The notes below the pieces were generated by a model. That model did not search any database and was not told where the DNA came from. It saw nothing but the letters and a program-made list of their open reading frames with translations. Below, piece by piece: positions 33,956 through 46,077 of a stretch of 64,000 bases of DNA. Position numbers and translations under genes: made by a program. The DNA is from Sanderia malayensis. Lineage: Eukaryota > Cnidaria > Scyphozoa > Semaeostomeae > Pelagiidae. Where the stretch lies: positions 2,046,001 through 2,110,000 of the forward strand of contig RQOL01000658.1 in the NCBI GenBank assembly GCA_013076295.1, read 5' to 3'. How positions within the stretch are numbered: the first letter of the stretch is position 1; every line of letters begins with the position of its first letter.

Positions 33956-36900
33956 ATGTCGTTGATGGAAAGGATTAATAAAGCGTTGGATAAAGGCTTA
34001 GCAAAAGAAGTGCCGAATAAAGGTAGAAAAAGCGTTGTTACAACTTTGCTCTGAGTACCAGTACTGTAATCGCAAGGATTAAGACCACATGGTCTGAAAA
34101 GGGGTGTGGCAACCTTATCTTTGCAAGCCTGATAAAAACCCATGATCATTTATTGTTCTTAATCTTACCCACCCAGTATACTACTTTGACGTAGGAATAG
34201 TTAAGGTTCTCCACAAATCTTGCTTTTAGCAATTTTTTTAAGAAGTAGACAGGATTTCAATTCAATGAAAAATTTTGATGTCAACTATAATGCTTTCTTT
34301 ATCTTTGTAATTTTGCAGCTGTAAGCTCAGGAGGTGGTCGGTTTGACCATGTCGAAACAGAAAGTGATAACGATAGTGATTTCGATGATGATGTCAGTCT
34401 GGAAGAATGCGCAAAAAGGGCAATTATGGAGAGCTCATCATCCAAAGAGCCTGGCAGAGATTTGCTAAAGAAGACAATTGAACAGAATCAACAAAAAAGA
34501 CATTCCATTAATCAAACTGGAAGTGTAGATATTTCAAGCGAGGATAATATTCACAGCTCAGAGATAGAAGATGACCTTCCAGCATTGTCATTCTTGAAGA
34601 CGAAGGTAAACTTATCTATGCTGAAGAACCTGAACGTAAGAAGTGACAATTAGATGAAAACATGTAATCAAGTGTCTTTTGTATCATGTAAGGTATTTGT
34701 TCTTGAAGCAGGTGGAGGGAAGTAGCACTGTATCAAAGCCAAAAAGCAAAGCAGAAAGAGAGATTGTCAGGGAACAGAAAAGGAAAGCCAAGGAGGCTGA
34801 AAAACTTGCCAAGCTTGAAGAGAAGAAAAGGAAAATTGAAGAGAGGGAGTCAAAGAAACGATCTGCAGAAATGGAAAAGGCATTGAAAAAGGTATTTGTA
34901 TTTTTGAGAAGTATTATTTCTCCACAGCGAAAGTAAGTAGATAGATTGATCATTGAATAGATAGGTGGATCATTGAATAGATAGGTGGATCATTGAATAG
35001 ATAGGTGGATCATTGAATAGATAGGTGGATCATTGAATAGATAGGTGGATCATTGAATAGATAGGTGGATCATTGAATAGATAGGTAGATCATTGAATAG
35101 ATAGGTGGATCATTGAATAGATAGGTGGATCATTGAATAGATAGGTGGATCATTGAATAGATAGGTGGATCATTGAATAGATAGGTGGATCATTGAATAG
35201 ATAGGTGGATCATTGAATAGATAGGTGGATCATTGAATAGATAGGTGGATCATTGAATAGTTCTTCACCTTAGTCAAATGTCCAGTGCTGTATGCATGAG
35301 CCTATTTTTCAGGCAGATTCGATGAAGCTCAAATCAGAGTCACTTGATCAATGTCTCAAGGTAACATTTAAACATGTTTTTATTATCTATCTGTAATCTA
35401 ATAATTTACCAAAGCCCATCACAAAAACGGGCATCATTTGCAGATAGCTCTAAAAACTTATTTTCTGTCAATTTTAGTACATTACTACAGTTCTTGATGC
35501 TAGCATACTAAATGATGGTGGAGGGTCGATTTTACAAGCTCTAGACACTCTGGGAGTTCAATATGAGGTCAAGAAGCTTCCAGTAGAGGCTAGCATTGGT
35601 TGGATGCGAGACCATGTAGAGTTCAAAGTCGAAGACAATTGTCAGGTACTTAATTACATTTTCTCCCGGACAGATAACTTTTGAAATACTTTGCTATGTT
35701 TATAACACAATGCCAGCACCAGTATAGGGTGGAGGTATTGTATTACCTTTGCCTTATCGCATTGTCAATGTCCAGGAATTAAAGAATGAGAAATTGTAAT
35801 AGATCGTAGTGTAGTTAAGTAGACGTAAAGAGAACATGGAAGAAACGGTAATGTGTCTTTTTTTGCTAAGCATGTTATTCAATTGCTAAACATCAATTCA
35901 GGTCGATTCATTTTAATTATACAGATCAAAAGATTAAGCAATTATCAAGAGGAAAATACAATTCTAATGCGATTGAAGGCAGAGGATTTCGCAAAAATGA
36001 TTTATGCTGGAGAGGTAGAATTTTCTATAGTAAAACCAACGTTGTAGTTGATAATTCCTTCCCTGGATGATGAAAACCTTCAAGCCACGACTCATGCAGG
36101 ATACATTGTCCAACCTTTATCTGCGAGCTTCCTAAGATCTGTAAAAAGTGGGAGGAACCTCATAAATAATCGTAATTTTGACTTGCAGCATGGTAGAGGC
36201 ATGGCTTGTGCTTCCTCCTCCACAGCAACGATCTTTGAGCGCGTTGAGGCTGCCGAGAGGCTTCTTCCGAACAAGAAGTTATCAATTCTAATCACAGGAA
36301 TGAATGCGTACATGAAGTAAGAGTTGTTTTTTCCCTTCGCCCTACATCATCACCTTCCTATCTCTTACATAATTTCTTCCTTATCGCTATCACTTCCAAT
36401 ATGCTGTATTTAGCTATTTGTTTTCTATTTCGTTGGCCAAAGCTTTTCAATACAGATTAATTGTCAGATTAATTGTCAATAGTCATTTGTGTTCGGTGTG
36501 CCAAGCGTGAGAAAACCATAAATAATTTTGGTCTCGTGATGTTTTTTCAATTCCCAGTCTTTCACATTTCCAACACCCTGCGCCGCGCAGACTGAAAACT
36601 CTCCTCCGTCCTGACTCGACAAGAGTTTTGAGGCTCCGCGTGGGCGATTGCCCAATCGATTCTCATGAGTGCATCTCTATAAATAAATAAACAGCCATTG
36701 ACTAGACATTATCAATGATAGCACATCATGTATTTGATAAAGACTTGAGAACGACAAAATGATTCATCTAGTGGATAGTGATAAAGTGCAGTGACTAATC
36801 AGCCCGGATGTCTTCCTCCCCCTTTTGCTTGTATCCGTAGCTGGGTGGGTGATTACACGGACTTTAAGCGCAATTTCAAAGAGCATCATTGCATTAATAC

Positions 36901-39444
36901 GCCTGCTAAGCATACACATTACGTTCTAACGGTTTCGATCCATCGACCACCTGATAAGTGAGTATCTTAATCACGTCGCAATATTGATAATTCACACATC
37001 AACTACTCACATGACTCACCTGGTTCAATTACCATATCGTAAACGAAATTATAACGTTTCTGTACCCGGTCCAGTTTATTTAACCATCCTGTTGTTATAC
37101 TCCATTGATGGGCATTGGCACAATTACGATATCATTTACTTGAGATTCTCGTGACATTAATTTTATGTCCTTTGTTACCAGCTAGCTTCAGCTTTTTCAT
37201 TGCGCAGGAAATGGAGGAAATTGCCGAATTAGCGAAGCTCGTTTGCTTGTCTAACTACTTTTTCCCTCTAATTTAAAACTATTTTGTCGCACCATGATTT
37301 CTGACTTGTCAGAATATCCGTCTCAATCACATTTAACCGCACTTTTTCCTATTGTTTATCACATTCTGGTTTCGAAATCACCTTCAACAAGTCTCTCACA
37401 GCACTAATATGATTTTGTCTGCATGGCTTGACCAGTTTGACAAAGCTTATATGAGTCACAGGGCTATGAAGGACTTAAATTTGGTGTGCAAGGCTTGAAT
37501 AGTTTTGTGAATTTGTTACAGTTTACTCTTCAGTGCGCGAAAGTTAAGAAGGCCTTGCTTTAGTTTACGAGGCCTGAAAGGGCTTTACTTTAGTGAACCG
37601 GGCTTGAAAGAGCTTTCCTTCAATGGACGAGGGCTTGAAGGTGCTTTGCTGTAATGAATGGGGCTTGGAAGAGCTTTACTTAATTAACGGGGCTTGAAGG
37701 CGCTTTACTCTTTTAATGGGGCTTTTACTTTCACGAATGGGGTGTTAAGCAAGACTTTGTTTGACTCTCGAAGCTCGATAAAACGTTTTCCTGTGGGGAT
37801 CTTATCGAAGTTGTCACATTGTTTAAAGGGCCCAAGGAACTTTATTTTTATTTTTTTATTTTTAGAAAGATGAAAGCAAAAAGCACAGCAAAGACTAAAG
37901 CCATGCCGCAGATTAGCAAAGTCGATATCGAGCAAGTTCTACTTCGTTTGCAATTCCAATACAATTATTGTGTTCACTTTTGTGAGACACCAGAAGACCT
38001 GGCTCAAATGGTCGCGAGTTTCACCAAATCAGTTGCCGAGAAGCCGTACAAGTATGTTTACTACTTTGTGTTGTGCATACACAGCCGTAAAAGTGCATAC
38101 ACTTTTCTACGCATATTGTCACTTGAGCAGACAAGATTCAGGGCCCATGGGGAGTTTTATCATTAATCTGAGTGCTATACAGATCTCTGTTGTATGCTCT
38201 ATTGCAGAAAAATAGCAGGTACTGCTTTCAATATTTACCTGAATAACCACGAAAAGGGCCTACCAAAGGCGAGTATTTAGCATTATGTATTACATAAATT
38301 CACTTGTTATTCCTATGTCAATTTAACTATGCTATATGATGAATATTGAATGAAGTCGTCTCGTATCTACAGGTGGGCAAAGATGGGCAGGGATTGCTCG
38401 AGGTCTGGTCAAGACAGATTCAACAATTCAAAGGAGTTGGGCACGACACAGCTGTTGCTATCGTGCAGAAATATCCTTCGCCACTCATTCTCATGCAGGT
38501 AGACAAGCATTTTTTCATTAATCAGCTTCTTTCTTGTATTTAATACAGCATTTAGATATCTACAATAGTGGACAAGAGTCCTTGTTACACTTGATGAATT
38601 TCTCTGCAATCTTTATTTCCCTGCTGGAACTATCTCATCCCCACCCCCTCTAAAACAATGTTGTTTTCTCTATCAGACCCTTGTGATAACCATTCAAAAT
38701 GAATTTTCTCGATATCGTTAATGCTTTTTTCCAAAGACAACATTGTTCGGGGGAGTAGGATGATGAAATATAAGTCAAGATTTGCAGAAATCGTAAATTT
38801 TTCAGGTCTTTTGTCCTCTATTGGGGTTTGATACCAAATATATCTGATCTGAATTTATAGTGCATTGCAGCAAACTGAATCAAGTTGTTTATGAACATAA
38901 TTCACGTTTGATTTTAGTTGTTACTATCCGTCATTAACTGCGATTATTATGATAACCCCTATTTGTTTCATTTACAGGCGTATGACAAATGTACTTCGGA
39001 GAAAGAAGCAAGGCTTCTCTTGCAAGATATAGAGGTATACATGGGTCTTTAGCATGCTAGATTTTGTATTATCTATGTATAATTTTGTATACTGATATCC
39101 AATGCATGTTCAGTAAAACCCGCCTATAAGAGCCTGCAAAATTTGCATCCAACCTATTGTTAAAATACAATAGGCTATTGTTTTCTATTTCTTTGAATAA
39201 AGATATCATCTTGGGGGATCTTTAATCCATTGGTTTTAATATATGCTAGTTTTAACTGTACCAAGGAAGTCAGCATGCCTTGTATGTGGAGTTTTATCGC
39301 AACCTCATTTCCATGCATCCTTTTTGGCAGGTTAGACGAGGTCACGGAGTTTTGGCCACTTCTCGACGAGTTGGGCCAGAACTTTCTAAAAAGATCCACT
39401 TACTTATGACGTCATTAGATGGTGAAGTTGAACTTGCAAAGTAG
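33956..39444 (+). CDS. EME1: EME1, non-catalytic partner of MUS81
   Basis: A subunit of the MUS81-EME1 structure-specific endonuclease, which cuts branched DNA in recombination and fork repair. Exons: 33956-34022, 34319-34605, 34712-34891, 35313-35360, 35478-35645, 35925-36014, 36189-36316, 37866-38051, 38208-38268, 38373-38498, 38978-39034, 39331-39444; 1,512 bp, 503 residues, near vertebrate EME1 (about 570). N-terminal region is acidic, then a Lys/Glu-rich helix ([20 protein letters not shown]). The ERCC4-like domain begins at [14 protein letters not shown]; the ERKxxxD nuclease motif is absent, as known for EME1. Next come [20 protein letters not shown] and the helix-hairpin-helix block ([19 protein letters not shown]), ending with [20 protein letters not shown]. 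The intron after exon 9 uses a GC donor (38269). The exon 6 acceptor was chosen on phase and is the least certain. Confidence 0.9.
34937..35260. repeat. 20-bp tandem repeat in EME1 intron 3
   Basis: About 16 nearly identical copies of GATCATTGAATAGATAGGTG. It starts 45 bp after the exon 3 donor and stops 52 bp before the exon 4 acceptor, so it makes up most of the intron. Copies are almost uniform, suggesting recent expansion. Confidence 0.95.
37545..37745. repeat. Degenerate ~38-bp tandem repeat in EME1 intron 7
   Basis: Five to six diverged units built on GGGGCTTGAAGGCGCTTTAC are visible upstream of exon 8, with looser copies back to about 37420. No open frame or RNA-like fold stands out. 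Confidence 0.6.
39112..39262. mobile_element. Dispersed MITE family A, copy 4
   Basis: Starts CAGTAAAACCCGCCTATAAG and carries the internal hairpin ACAATAGGCTATTGTT plus TCTTTAATCCATTGG, matching the copies at 10602 and 25395. It lies in EME1 intron 11. Confidence 0.65.
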
Positions 39445-39599
39445 AGATGTGTTTTAATTTCAAAAAAATTGTGAATAGTGTAATATTGTTTTGTATGAAT
39501 TTATGTATTTTAGCATATTGTTATTTGAAAATGAGCGATGAGTCATTACGTTTTTGATGCATTCTGTTCCAGAGAGGGTGATTGTTGGAGGCGGGGTTT

Positions 39600-39605
39600 A
39601 ATAAA
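39600..39605 (+). terminator. Candidate AATAAA polyadenylation signal of EME1
   Basis: Lies 156 bp after the EME1 stop, with T-rich sequence following. The eIF3B start codon is only 285 bp further on, so the two genes on the same strand are closely packed. Confidence 0.5.
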
Positions 39606-39889
39606 ATTCTCAATGTTTTTGTAAAGTAACTGCAAAATAGCCTTCATGGGCTTTTATGGTGTAATCAATCACAATTTTATCGTAACAAGATAAAAGGGGG
39701 GCTTAATTCAAAATTATGTTTCAAAAGGGGGGCTTGTCAGAAAGGGGGACCAAATAGGGTCTTCACGGTATATTTAACTTGATACATAGGTGGAAGGTAC
39801 AAGACTGGACACTAAGAAAGAATTGAAGAGCGATTTTAGCGCAGGCGCAGTCAGCTTTTAATTAATTCTATGAGCACGTGTATTATAAA

Positions 39890-42800
39890 ATGGTTGCAGT
39901 GATGGAGGAGGAACCTGAAATCGCCTTTGAAAGCAGTGAAAAGCAAACAAGTATTAACGGAGATGAAGAAATTGATGAAGAATTGGATGATGCCATGTTT
40001 GAAGATCCCGAAGGATTTGTAGATGATATCACTGACGAAGGTTTGATTAAATTTTCGATGCGTTTAAAAATGTTCCCTTGTTGGACTTTCATCATACTGT
40101 CCGGTGTCCGAACGCTATCCCCGTATTAATTTTCAGCTAGTAAGATATTGTAGAACTCCAAAGCTGTTCATTGAAAATGATAATAAAACAAGAATCAAAA
40201 AGTTATTTATTTAAAACGCTATTTAGCTCCACCTGGGTGATTAAATGAAATTTTTGAAAGTTGCCTAAACATCGGACGAACTGTGAAGTACCTGCCGGTA
40301 TCTGCCACATTTGGAAATACAAGGGTCGAATTTTAGTGGCATTTTAAACTCTCTGTACAGATACGTATTTGTCCACTTTAGTATTAATAGAAGCTATTTT
40401 ATTTACATCAATATTTTAAAAAAAATTGAACAATATGCTAACTTGATTAATGCCACGCCCCCCATGGCATATCCCTTTTTACCAAATTGCACCTTGCACT
40501 ATCTTTCCTTAAAGCTTTAATGACACGTTTAAAGCTCAAAATTAATTGATAGCATTGAACTGAAGATTTGGGTGAATATTTTTAAAACATCGCAAATAAT
40601 GCAGAGTTCATTATTCGACAATTGGTTGTATAATATGATTTACTTTTTTTGTTGGCTTTTATTGCTAGAATTGCTTGGAGATGTCTTGAAAGAAAGGCCG
40701 AAGAAATCTGATGGCTTAGATTCTATTGTTATCGTTGATAATGTACCGGTAGTTGGACCAGAGAGACTGGAAAAGTTGAAGAATGTTATCAAGAAGATTT
40801 TCTCAAAGTTTGGAAAGATTGTTTCAGAGTATTATCCTGAAGAAAATGGCTCAACCAAGGGGTATGTGATTGTTATCTGTGATTGCTCTTGCTTGTAGGT
40901 AACAAACAACTGCTGCAGGCCTAGCAAATATCTTACCACACTGTTACTCTCACAGATGAGAAAGCCTAGTACGAATGATTATTATAATCACAGTTTTGTT
41001 ACCTTTAAGGTATATATTTCTTGAATTCTCCAATCCTGAAGATGCAGCTCAGGCAGTTAAAATGGCATCCGGCTATCAACTTGACAAGAAGCATATATTT
41101 GATGTTAATGCTTTCGCTGATTTCACATTGTCAGTATCAAAATTGAGAAATATTTATTCTATTTTTGCAGCATTCTTGTATGTCTATAGCCGCAGGTGCG
41201 AATAGAACAATTGCAGCACTTCTTGTTTGTTTGCAGGTGTAATACCACTCCAGAGACATGGACACCGCCAGATAAACTTCCTTATGTTGACCAAGGAAAT
41301 TTGAAGTCTTGGCTTCTTGAGAAAGACTGTAACGACCAGTTCTGTATTATTTATTCTGGCGGCCAACAGGTGGCAGTCTACAAGAACAAAAGAAATGGAC
41401 CAGAAGTATTAAAAGAGCGTCCAGTGAGTCTTCAGTAAATATGATATAAATGTTCTTAACCTTGATTGCCACAATAGGGGGGGGGGGAGAAATATCCTTG
41501 GGAAACTTGTGAGACTACGAAGAAAAGGCCATCAAGTTATAAGTTTCCTTTTTGTGTGTTTTATTCACCCCCCTCCCATTCCCCTTAAAACAATGTTGTT
41601 CTCCCAATAAGATTTCAATAAGTGAACAATGAATTTTATTGATATTCTATAAGACAGTCTCCAGAGAGAACATTGTTTGGGGGGGGGGTAGGGGCATGGA
41701 GGATACGTAAACATTTTGTGAAAGCCACAAGTGCTTGCGTCTCCTATTGTAAAGTTTCTGTCATAAATCATAGGTAAATTTGCTTCACTGGATACTCATA
41801 ATTTATTTTGCATTTTAGGGATGGACAGAGACTTATGTCCAATGGTCTCCTAATGGTACTTATCTTGCGACACTCCATCAGAAGGGTATTGCCGTTTGGG
41901 GCGGTTCAGATTTTAGAAGAATTCAAAGATTCCAACATACAGGTGTCCAACTTTTGGACTTTTCTCCATGTGAAAGGTAAGGTTTTTTATGGCTCAAAAA
42001 TAGTTCATAGCTGTCTTCAGATTATCAGCAGATCAACAGAGCTAATTGAGAATATTTTGTCTGTAATTTCAGGTATATTGTTACGTACTCACCACCACGA
42101 GATCCATCAGATGTAAAGGTATCGGTTTTTCTTTGATTCAATAATATTGTATTTTCTTGATTAGTACCCCCTTGAATAAGTGCCCCCTCAATCATCTTCT
42201 TCTTTTGTAGAGCATAGTTTTCTGGGATATCAGAACTGGTGCAGAAAAAAGAGCATTTGCACCTGGAGAGTCTTCGCAATGGCCAGTGTTCAAGTGAGTC
42301 AGTTGAAGATATATTTTGTTAACTTGTCGCTAATTGTGATGCTCAAGCTATTTTAAGAATCGTTCCATCAAGAGGGATATTAGTAAATCAGTTAGAAACA
42401 TCAAAACTAGCCATTATAGAGGAGTATGACAGATCAGGACTTTAGAATTGTTAAGAAAGTCTTTTATGTGATTTTTTAGGTGGAGTCACAAAGGTGAATA
42501 TTTTGCCAGAGTAGGAAACAACAATTTAAGTGTTTATGAGACGCCGGTTAGTTTCTTTTTTACTTGCTTATTCATTGCATTTTCTATCCTGTATTTTTAT
42601 CTTTCAAACTATTAAGAAAGCATAAATATATATTGAAGTTTCTTTCGTTTTTTAGAGCTTTGGTCTCCTTGATAAAAAAAGTATTAAAATCGCAAATATG
42701 AAGTAAGCATCCTGATCAATCGCATTTCATTTCACCAGTGTGTGGTAATAAAAATTGCATTGCCTTCATATTTGTTTTGCATAAGATCAACTTGTCATTG

Positions 42801-45800
42801 TTTGTCGTAGGGATTTCACATGGTCTCCATCTGGCAATCTGATTGCATATTGGGTGCCAGAAGATAAGGATACACCAGCACGACTTGTCATCATGGAAAT
42901 GCCAATCAGACAAGAACGTAGATCGAAAAATCTTTTCAATGTTGCTAGTGTATGTGTATTTTTCTAAACATTTAATACTACCGCTTTTTAATGTTTTTGT
43001 TATCTTAGTGCACTGTGACGTACGCGACTGTTTTTAATCTCAATGAAAATACAGTGAAATAACGGTGCTAAATGGATTGAGGTTTTATTAGTTGTTAGCA
43101 GCATCTACCTGCTAATAGCCAGTCGACCTTCAGACATTCATTTAAGTCTTCCCGATTACTATTGTTCGTCGAATTGTTGCTTGCTGTAAGGCGAGTTTAA
43201 GCATGAGTTGAGTAAGCTAATTTTGTGTTTTTCTCGTTATAGTGCAAAATGTATTGGCAGAAAAATGGAAACTTTCTCGCAGTAAGAGTGGAGAGATATA
43301 CGAAAAGTAAAAAGGTAATTGTTGTACGATGTTTATCTGAAGAAGAATGCAGTAATACATTGATCTATCTTTGTTCTGTCCTGTGGCACTTTACATTCAA
43401 GCTTCTTTTATTTGTAAAGAAGACGTGTAAATGTTTAAAGAGTGCTAGAAAGACTGAGGTTTTATTAGCAATCAGCAGCCGTTTAACTGCTGATAGCCAG
43501 TCGACCTTCAGACAATTATGCCTCTCTAATATCTGCAATTATACTTCGCAGATACATGCGAGCATGCTTCACCAATATATACCGGTTTAAATTGTTTATA
43601 GTTGCAACCATGACTCGCCAATGTTAGCAGTTTTAGATTTTCATTACCTTGCTTATCATTCTAAATCTTTGATTAAGCCACAATTGTTATTAATTATGTG
43701 TTATTATAAATTATATTTCAGGCGGTGTTTTCTTCTCTGGAATTATTCCGAACTCGCTCGAAAGATATTCCAGTTGATACGCTGGAAATCAAAGGTAGCT
43801 AATGTTTAACACAGTGATCAACATTGTATTTTCATTTCTCTTTAGTTTTCTTTAGTATTAGTTGGTTTGATGATTTTCCAATTTTTCTCCAGAGCCAATT
43901 ATTGACTTTGAATGGGAACCGAATGGTAGTAAATTTGTGGTGATACATGGAGAATCTTCACGTATCTCTGCAAGCTTTTACAACATAGAAGAAGGAGATA
44001 TTGGCAAAGTTGCACATTTGAGTAAGTTCATCAACAAACATGATATCCGTATCAATTACGACATATCTCTTATTGTGTATACGTTACTTTGTTTTGGTAA
44101 GGGAGACCTAATGTGCATACCAGGTCATCGTTATATAAATTATCATCGACCGTTCATATCATATTTTACAGAGACGTTTGAAAGGAAGCAGTTGAACTGT
44201 ATTTTCTGGTCTCCTATTGGTCAGTTCGTTCTCCTAGCTGGTCTTAAAAGGTAGACGGTCGCTTACCATTGATTCTGTTTGTTGCTTGGAATTTTGAAAG
44301 ATACCTCTCCCAACTGTCTTGTATTCACTTGTAGCTATAATGGCGTTCTTGAGTTCTATGACACTGGAGATATGACGTTGCTGAATGCCTGCGAACATTT
44401 CATGGCTTCCGACGTGCAGTGGGATCCAACTGGTAGATATGTCACTACTTCTGTCAGTTGGTGGGGCCACAAGGTATTGTACCAATGTTTACATCGAGAC
44501 GTGCTATACATCTTACATCCAACACTTGCAAGAATCACACTTGCTATTTATCTACTTTTGCCTTGTAGGTTGACAATGCCTACAATATTTGGTCATTTCA
44601 AGGGCGTCTACTCCAAACTCAATCCACGGACCAGTTGTGTCAATTTCTATGGAGACCTAGACCAAAATGCTTGCTATCCGATGATGATTTGAAGGTAATT
44701 CAATATTTTGGTTCATTTTTAACAAGAGATGTATGTCCTGATAGAAAGAATTAACTTGCTTTTGCTTTTGAAGGATTTTCTGTTCACCGAAGGGGTCTTT
44801 TGTCTTTTATAATTATTTGTAAATTGTTCCTTGACTTGTCCGAATCTGTTGTAGGAATTGAAGAAGAACTTCAAGAAATACCAGAAGATGTTTGAAGCTG
44901 AAGATCTTATGAAAGATACCGAAGCATCCAAGGTAATGAGATTGCTTGGCCATGGCAATAGGACAGTGTAAACTTGTATTGTCTTGTGCAAAACATCAAC
45001 ATTAACTACCAGCTCAAGCTTATATGTTCCTAGTACTGTCAAAACTCTGTTAAATCTTGGGGCTCGTGTAATTTTTGAGATTCCGGAGGGTTGTTTTGGT
45101 TTAATAGAGCGGGGGCATTTATGAATTCTCAAATAAACTTCAAAAAAGTTCCTTTCAAATAACTGCAAAATAATTTGGAGCCTTTACGAATTAATCAATC
45201 ACAACTTCATCATTGTTTATAGTTTCAAAATAGTTTCAAGGGGGTTTCGTAGGAAGGGGGCTTGGGGTTCTATTAGAGGGGAGTGTTTGATAGAGCTTTC
45301 ACAGTAAATACATTTACGTCATTTGATGATGGAGCAAAGTGTAAAATGTGTGAAATTATTTATTTCAATAGGAAATTATTGATAGACGACGAGCACTGTA
45401 CAAAGAATTTTCAATTCTCCGTGAAGAGCTCAATTCTCGATACAATGATTTCAAGGATTTCAGAATTCAGCTGCGAGGTACGTAAACACTGCTTTCGTTG
45501 ATTATTACACCTATTTTTTGAGAAGAAGTTGAAGCCACTCTCAAGAAAGCGATACTCAGAAGTCGGAGAAGTCAGGGCAAGTCAGGTTAGGTCAGGTTAG
45601 GTCGAGTCAGGTAAGGTCAGGTCAGGTCAGGTAAATTAAGGTCAGAAAATCAGAAACTGTAGCGTTTGAGGCGTGAGACACTGAATTAATTTAAAAAATT
45701 CTAAAACGGTGTTTTCTTATCGTTTTTCGTTGTTTTGTTTACGTGACATTTTGGGAAAATGATTACGAAATCCTAAGAAGTCCTTAAGAACTGGGTTTTT

Positions 45801-46077
45801 GAAAGTTTTTGATGCCTTGAAACTTGAGTATTCACTGTCCAGGTTGGTTTTTTTATAAAAAGAAATTAGTTATGTTACCGTGTGTTTACCAGAAGGCTTT
45901 TGGGAGCTGCAGGTAGTAATCGATGGCTGTTTTGCTTGTTGGTGTGTGTTAGCTAACAAATGTAGTTTTTTTTCAGGTATGGAAACTGATTCATTGTATT
46001 TGGACACAGACATCGAGGAAGAAACTATTGAATTCTTTATCAAAGAAGAAATTGAAGTAATTGAAAAAGAAGAGTAG
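39890..46077 (+). CDS. EIF3B: Eukaryotic translation initiation factor 3 subunit B
   Basis: The core scaffold subunit of eIF3, which recruits the 40S ribosome. Nineteen exons: 39890-40040, 40669-40861, 41010-41129, 41237-41423, 41819-41976, 42073-42118, 42211-42293, 42480-42546, 42656-42702, 42811-42949, 43243-43314, 43722-43794, 43893-44021, 44172-44250, 44335-44473, 44569-44694, 44855-44932, 45372-45477, 45977-46077; 2,094 bp, 697 residues. It is shorter than the human form (about 814) mainly at the N-terminus. Acidic start, then the RRM ([20 protein letters not shown] through [17 protein letters not shown]), then the WD40 propeller ([68 protein letters not shown]), and the C-terminal helix ending [15 protein letters not shown], conserved in the family. 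The exon 3 donor is uncertain: 41129 keeps phase, but GT at 41133 looks as good. Confidence 0.95.
43077..43140. repeat. Direct repeat in eIF3B introns (copies 43077 and 43455)
   Basis: A segment with TTGAGGTTTTATTAG at its start and AGCCAGTCGACCTTCAGACA at its end occurs here and again at about 43455-43512, in the same orientation but across exon 11 (43243-43314). Between the matching ends, both copies keep a short CAGC...GCTG hairpin. It may be a small mobile repeat or a local duplication. Confidence 0.6.
45571..45632. repeat. Short GTCAGGTTAG-type tandem repeat
   Basis: Six to seven imperfect copies of a 10-bp unit (GTCAGGTTAG, GTCAGGTCAG, GTAAGGTCAG) lie in the last eIF3B intron. They resemble splice donors (GTAAG, AGGT) but no alternative exon is evident. 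Confidence 0.7.

Noticed and set aside
34937..35260. Regular 20-bp repeats considered as a CRISPR-like array
   Set aside because: Units are head-to-tail without unique spacers, and the sequence lies in an intron of an animal gene.
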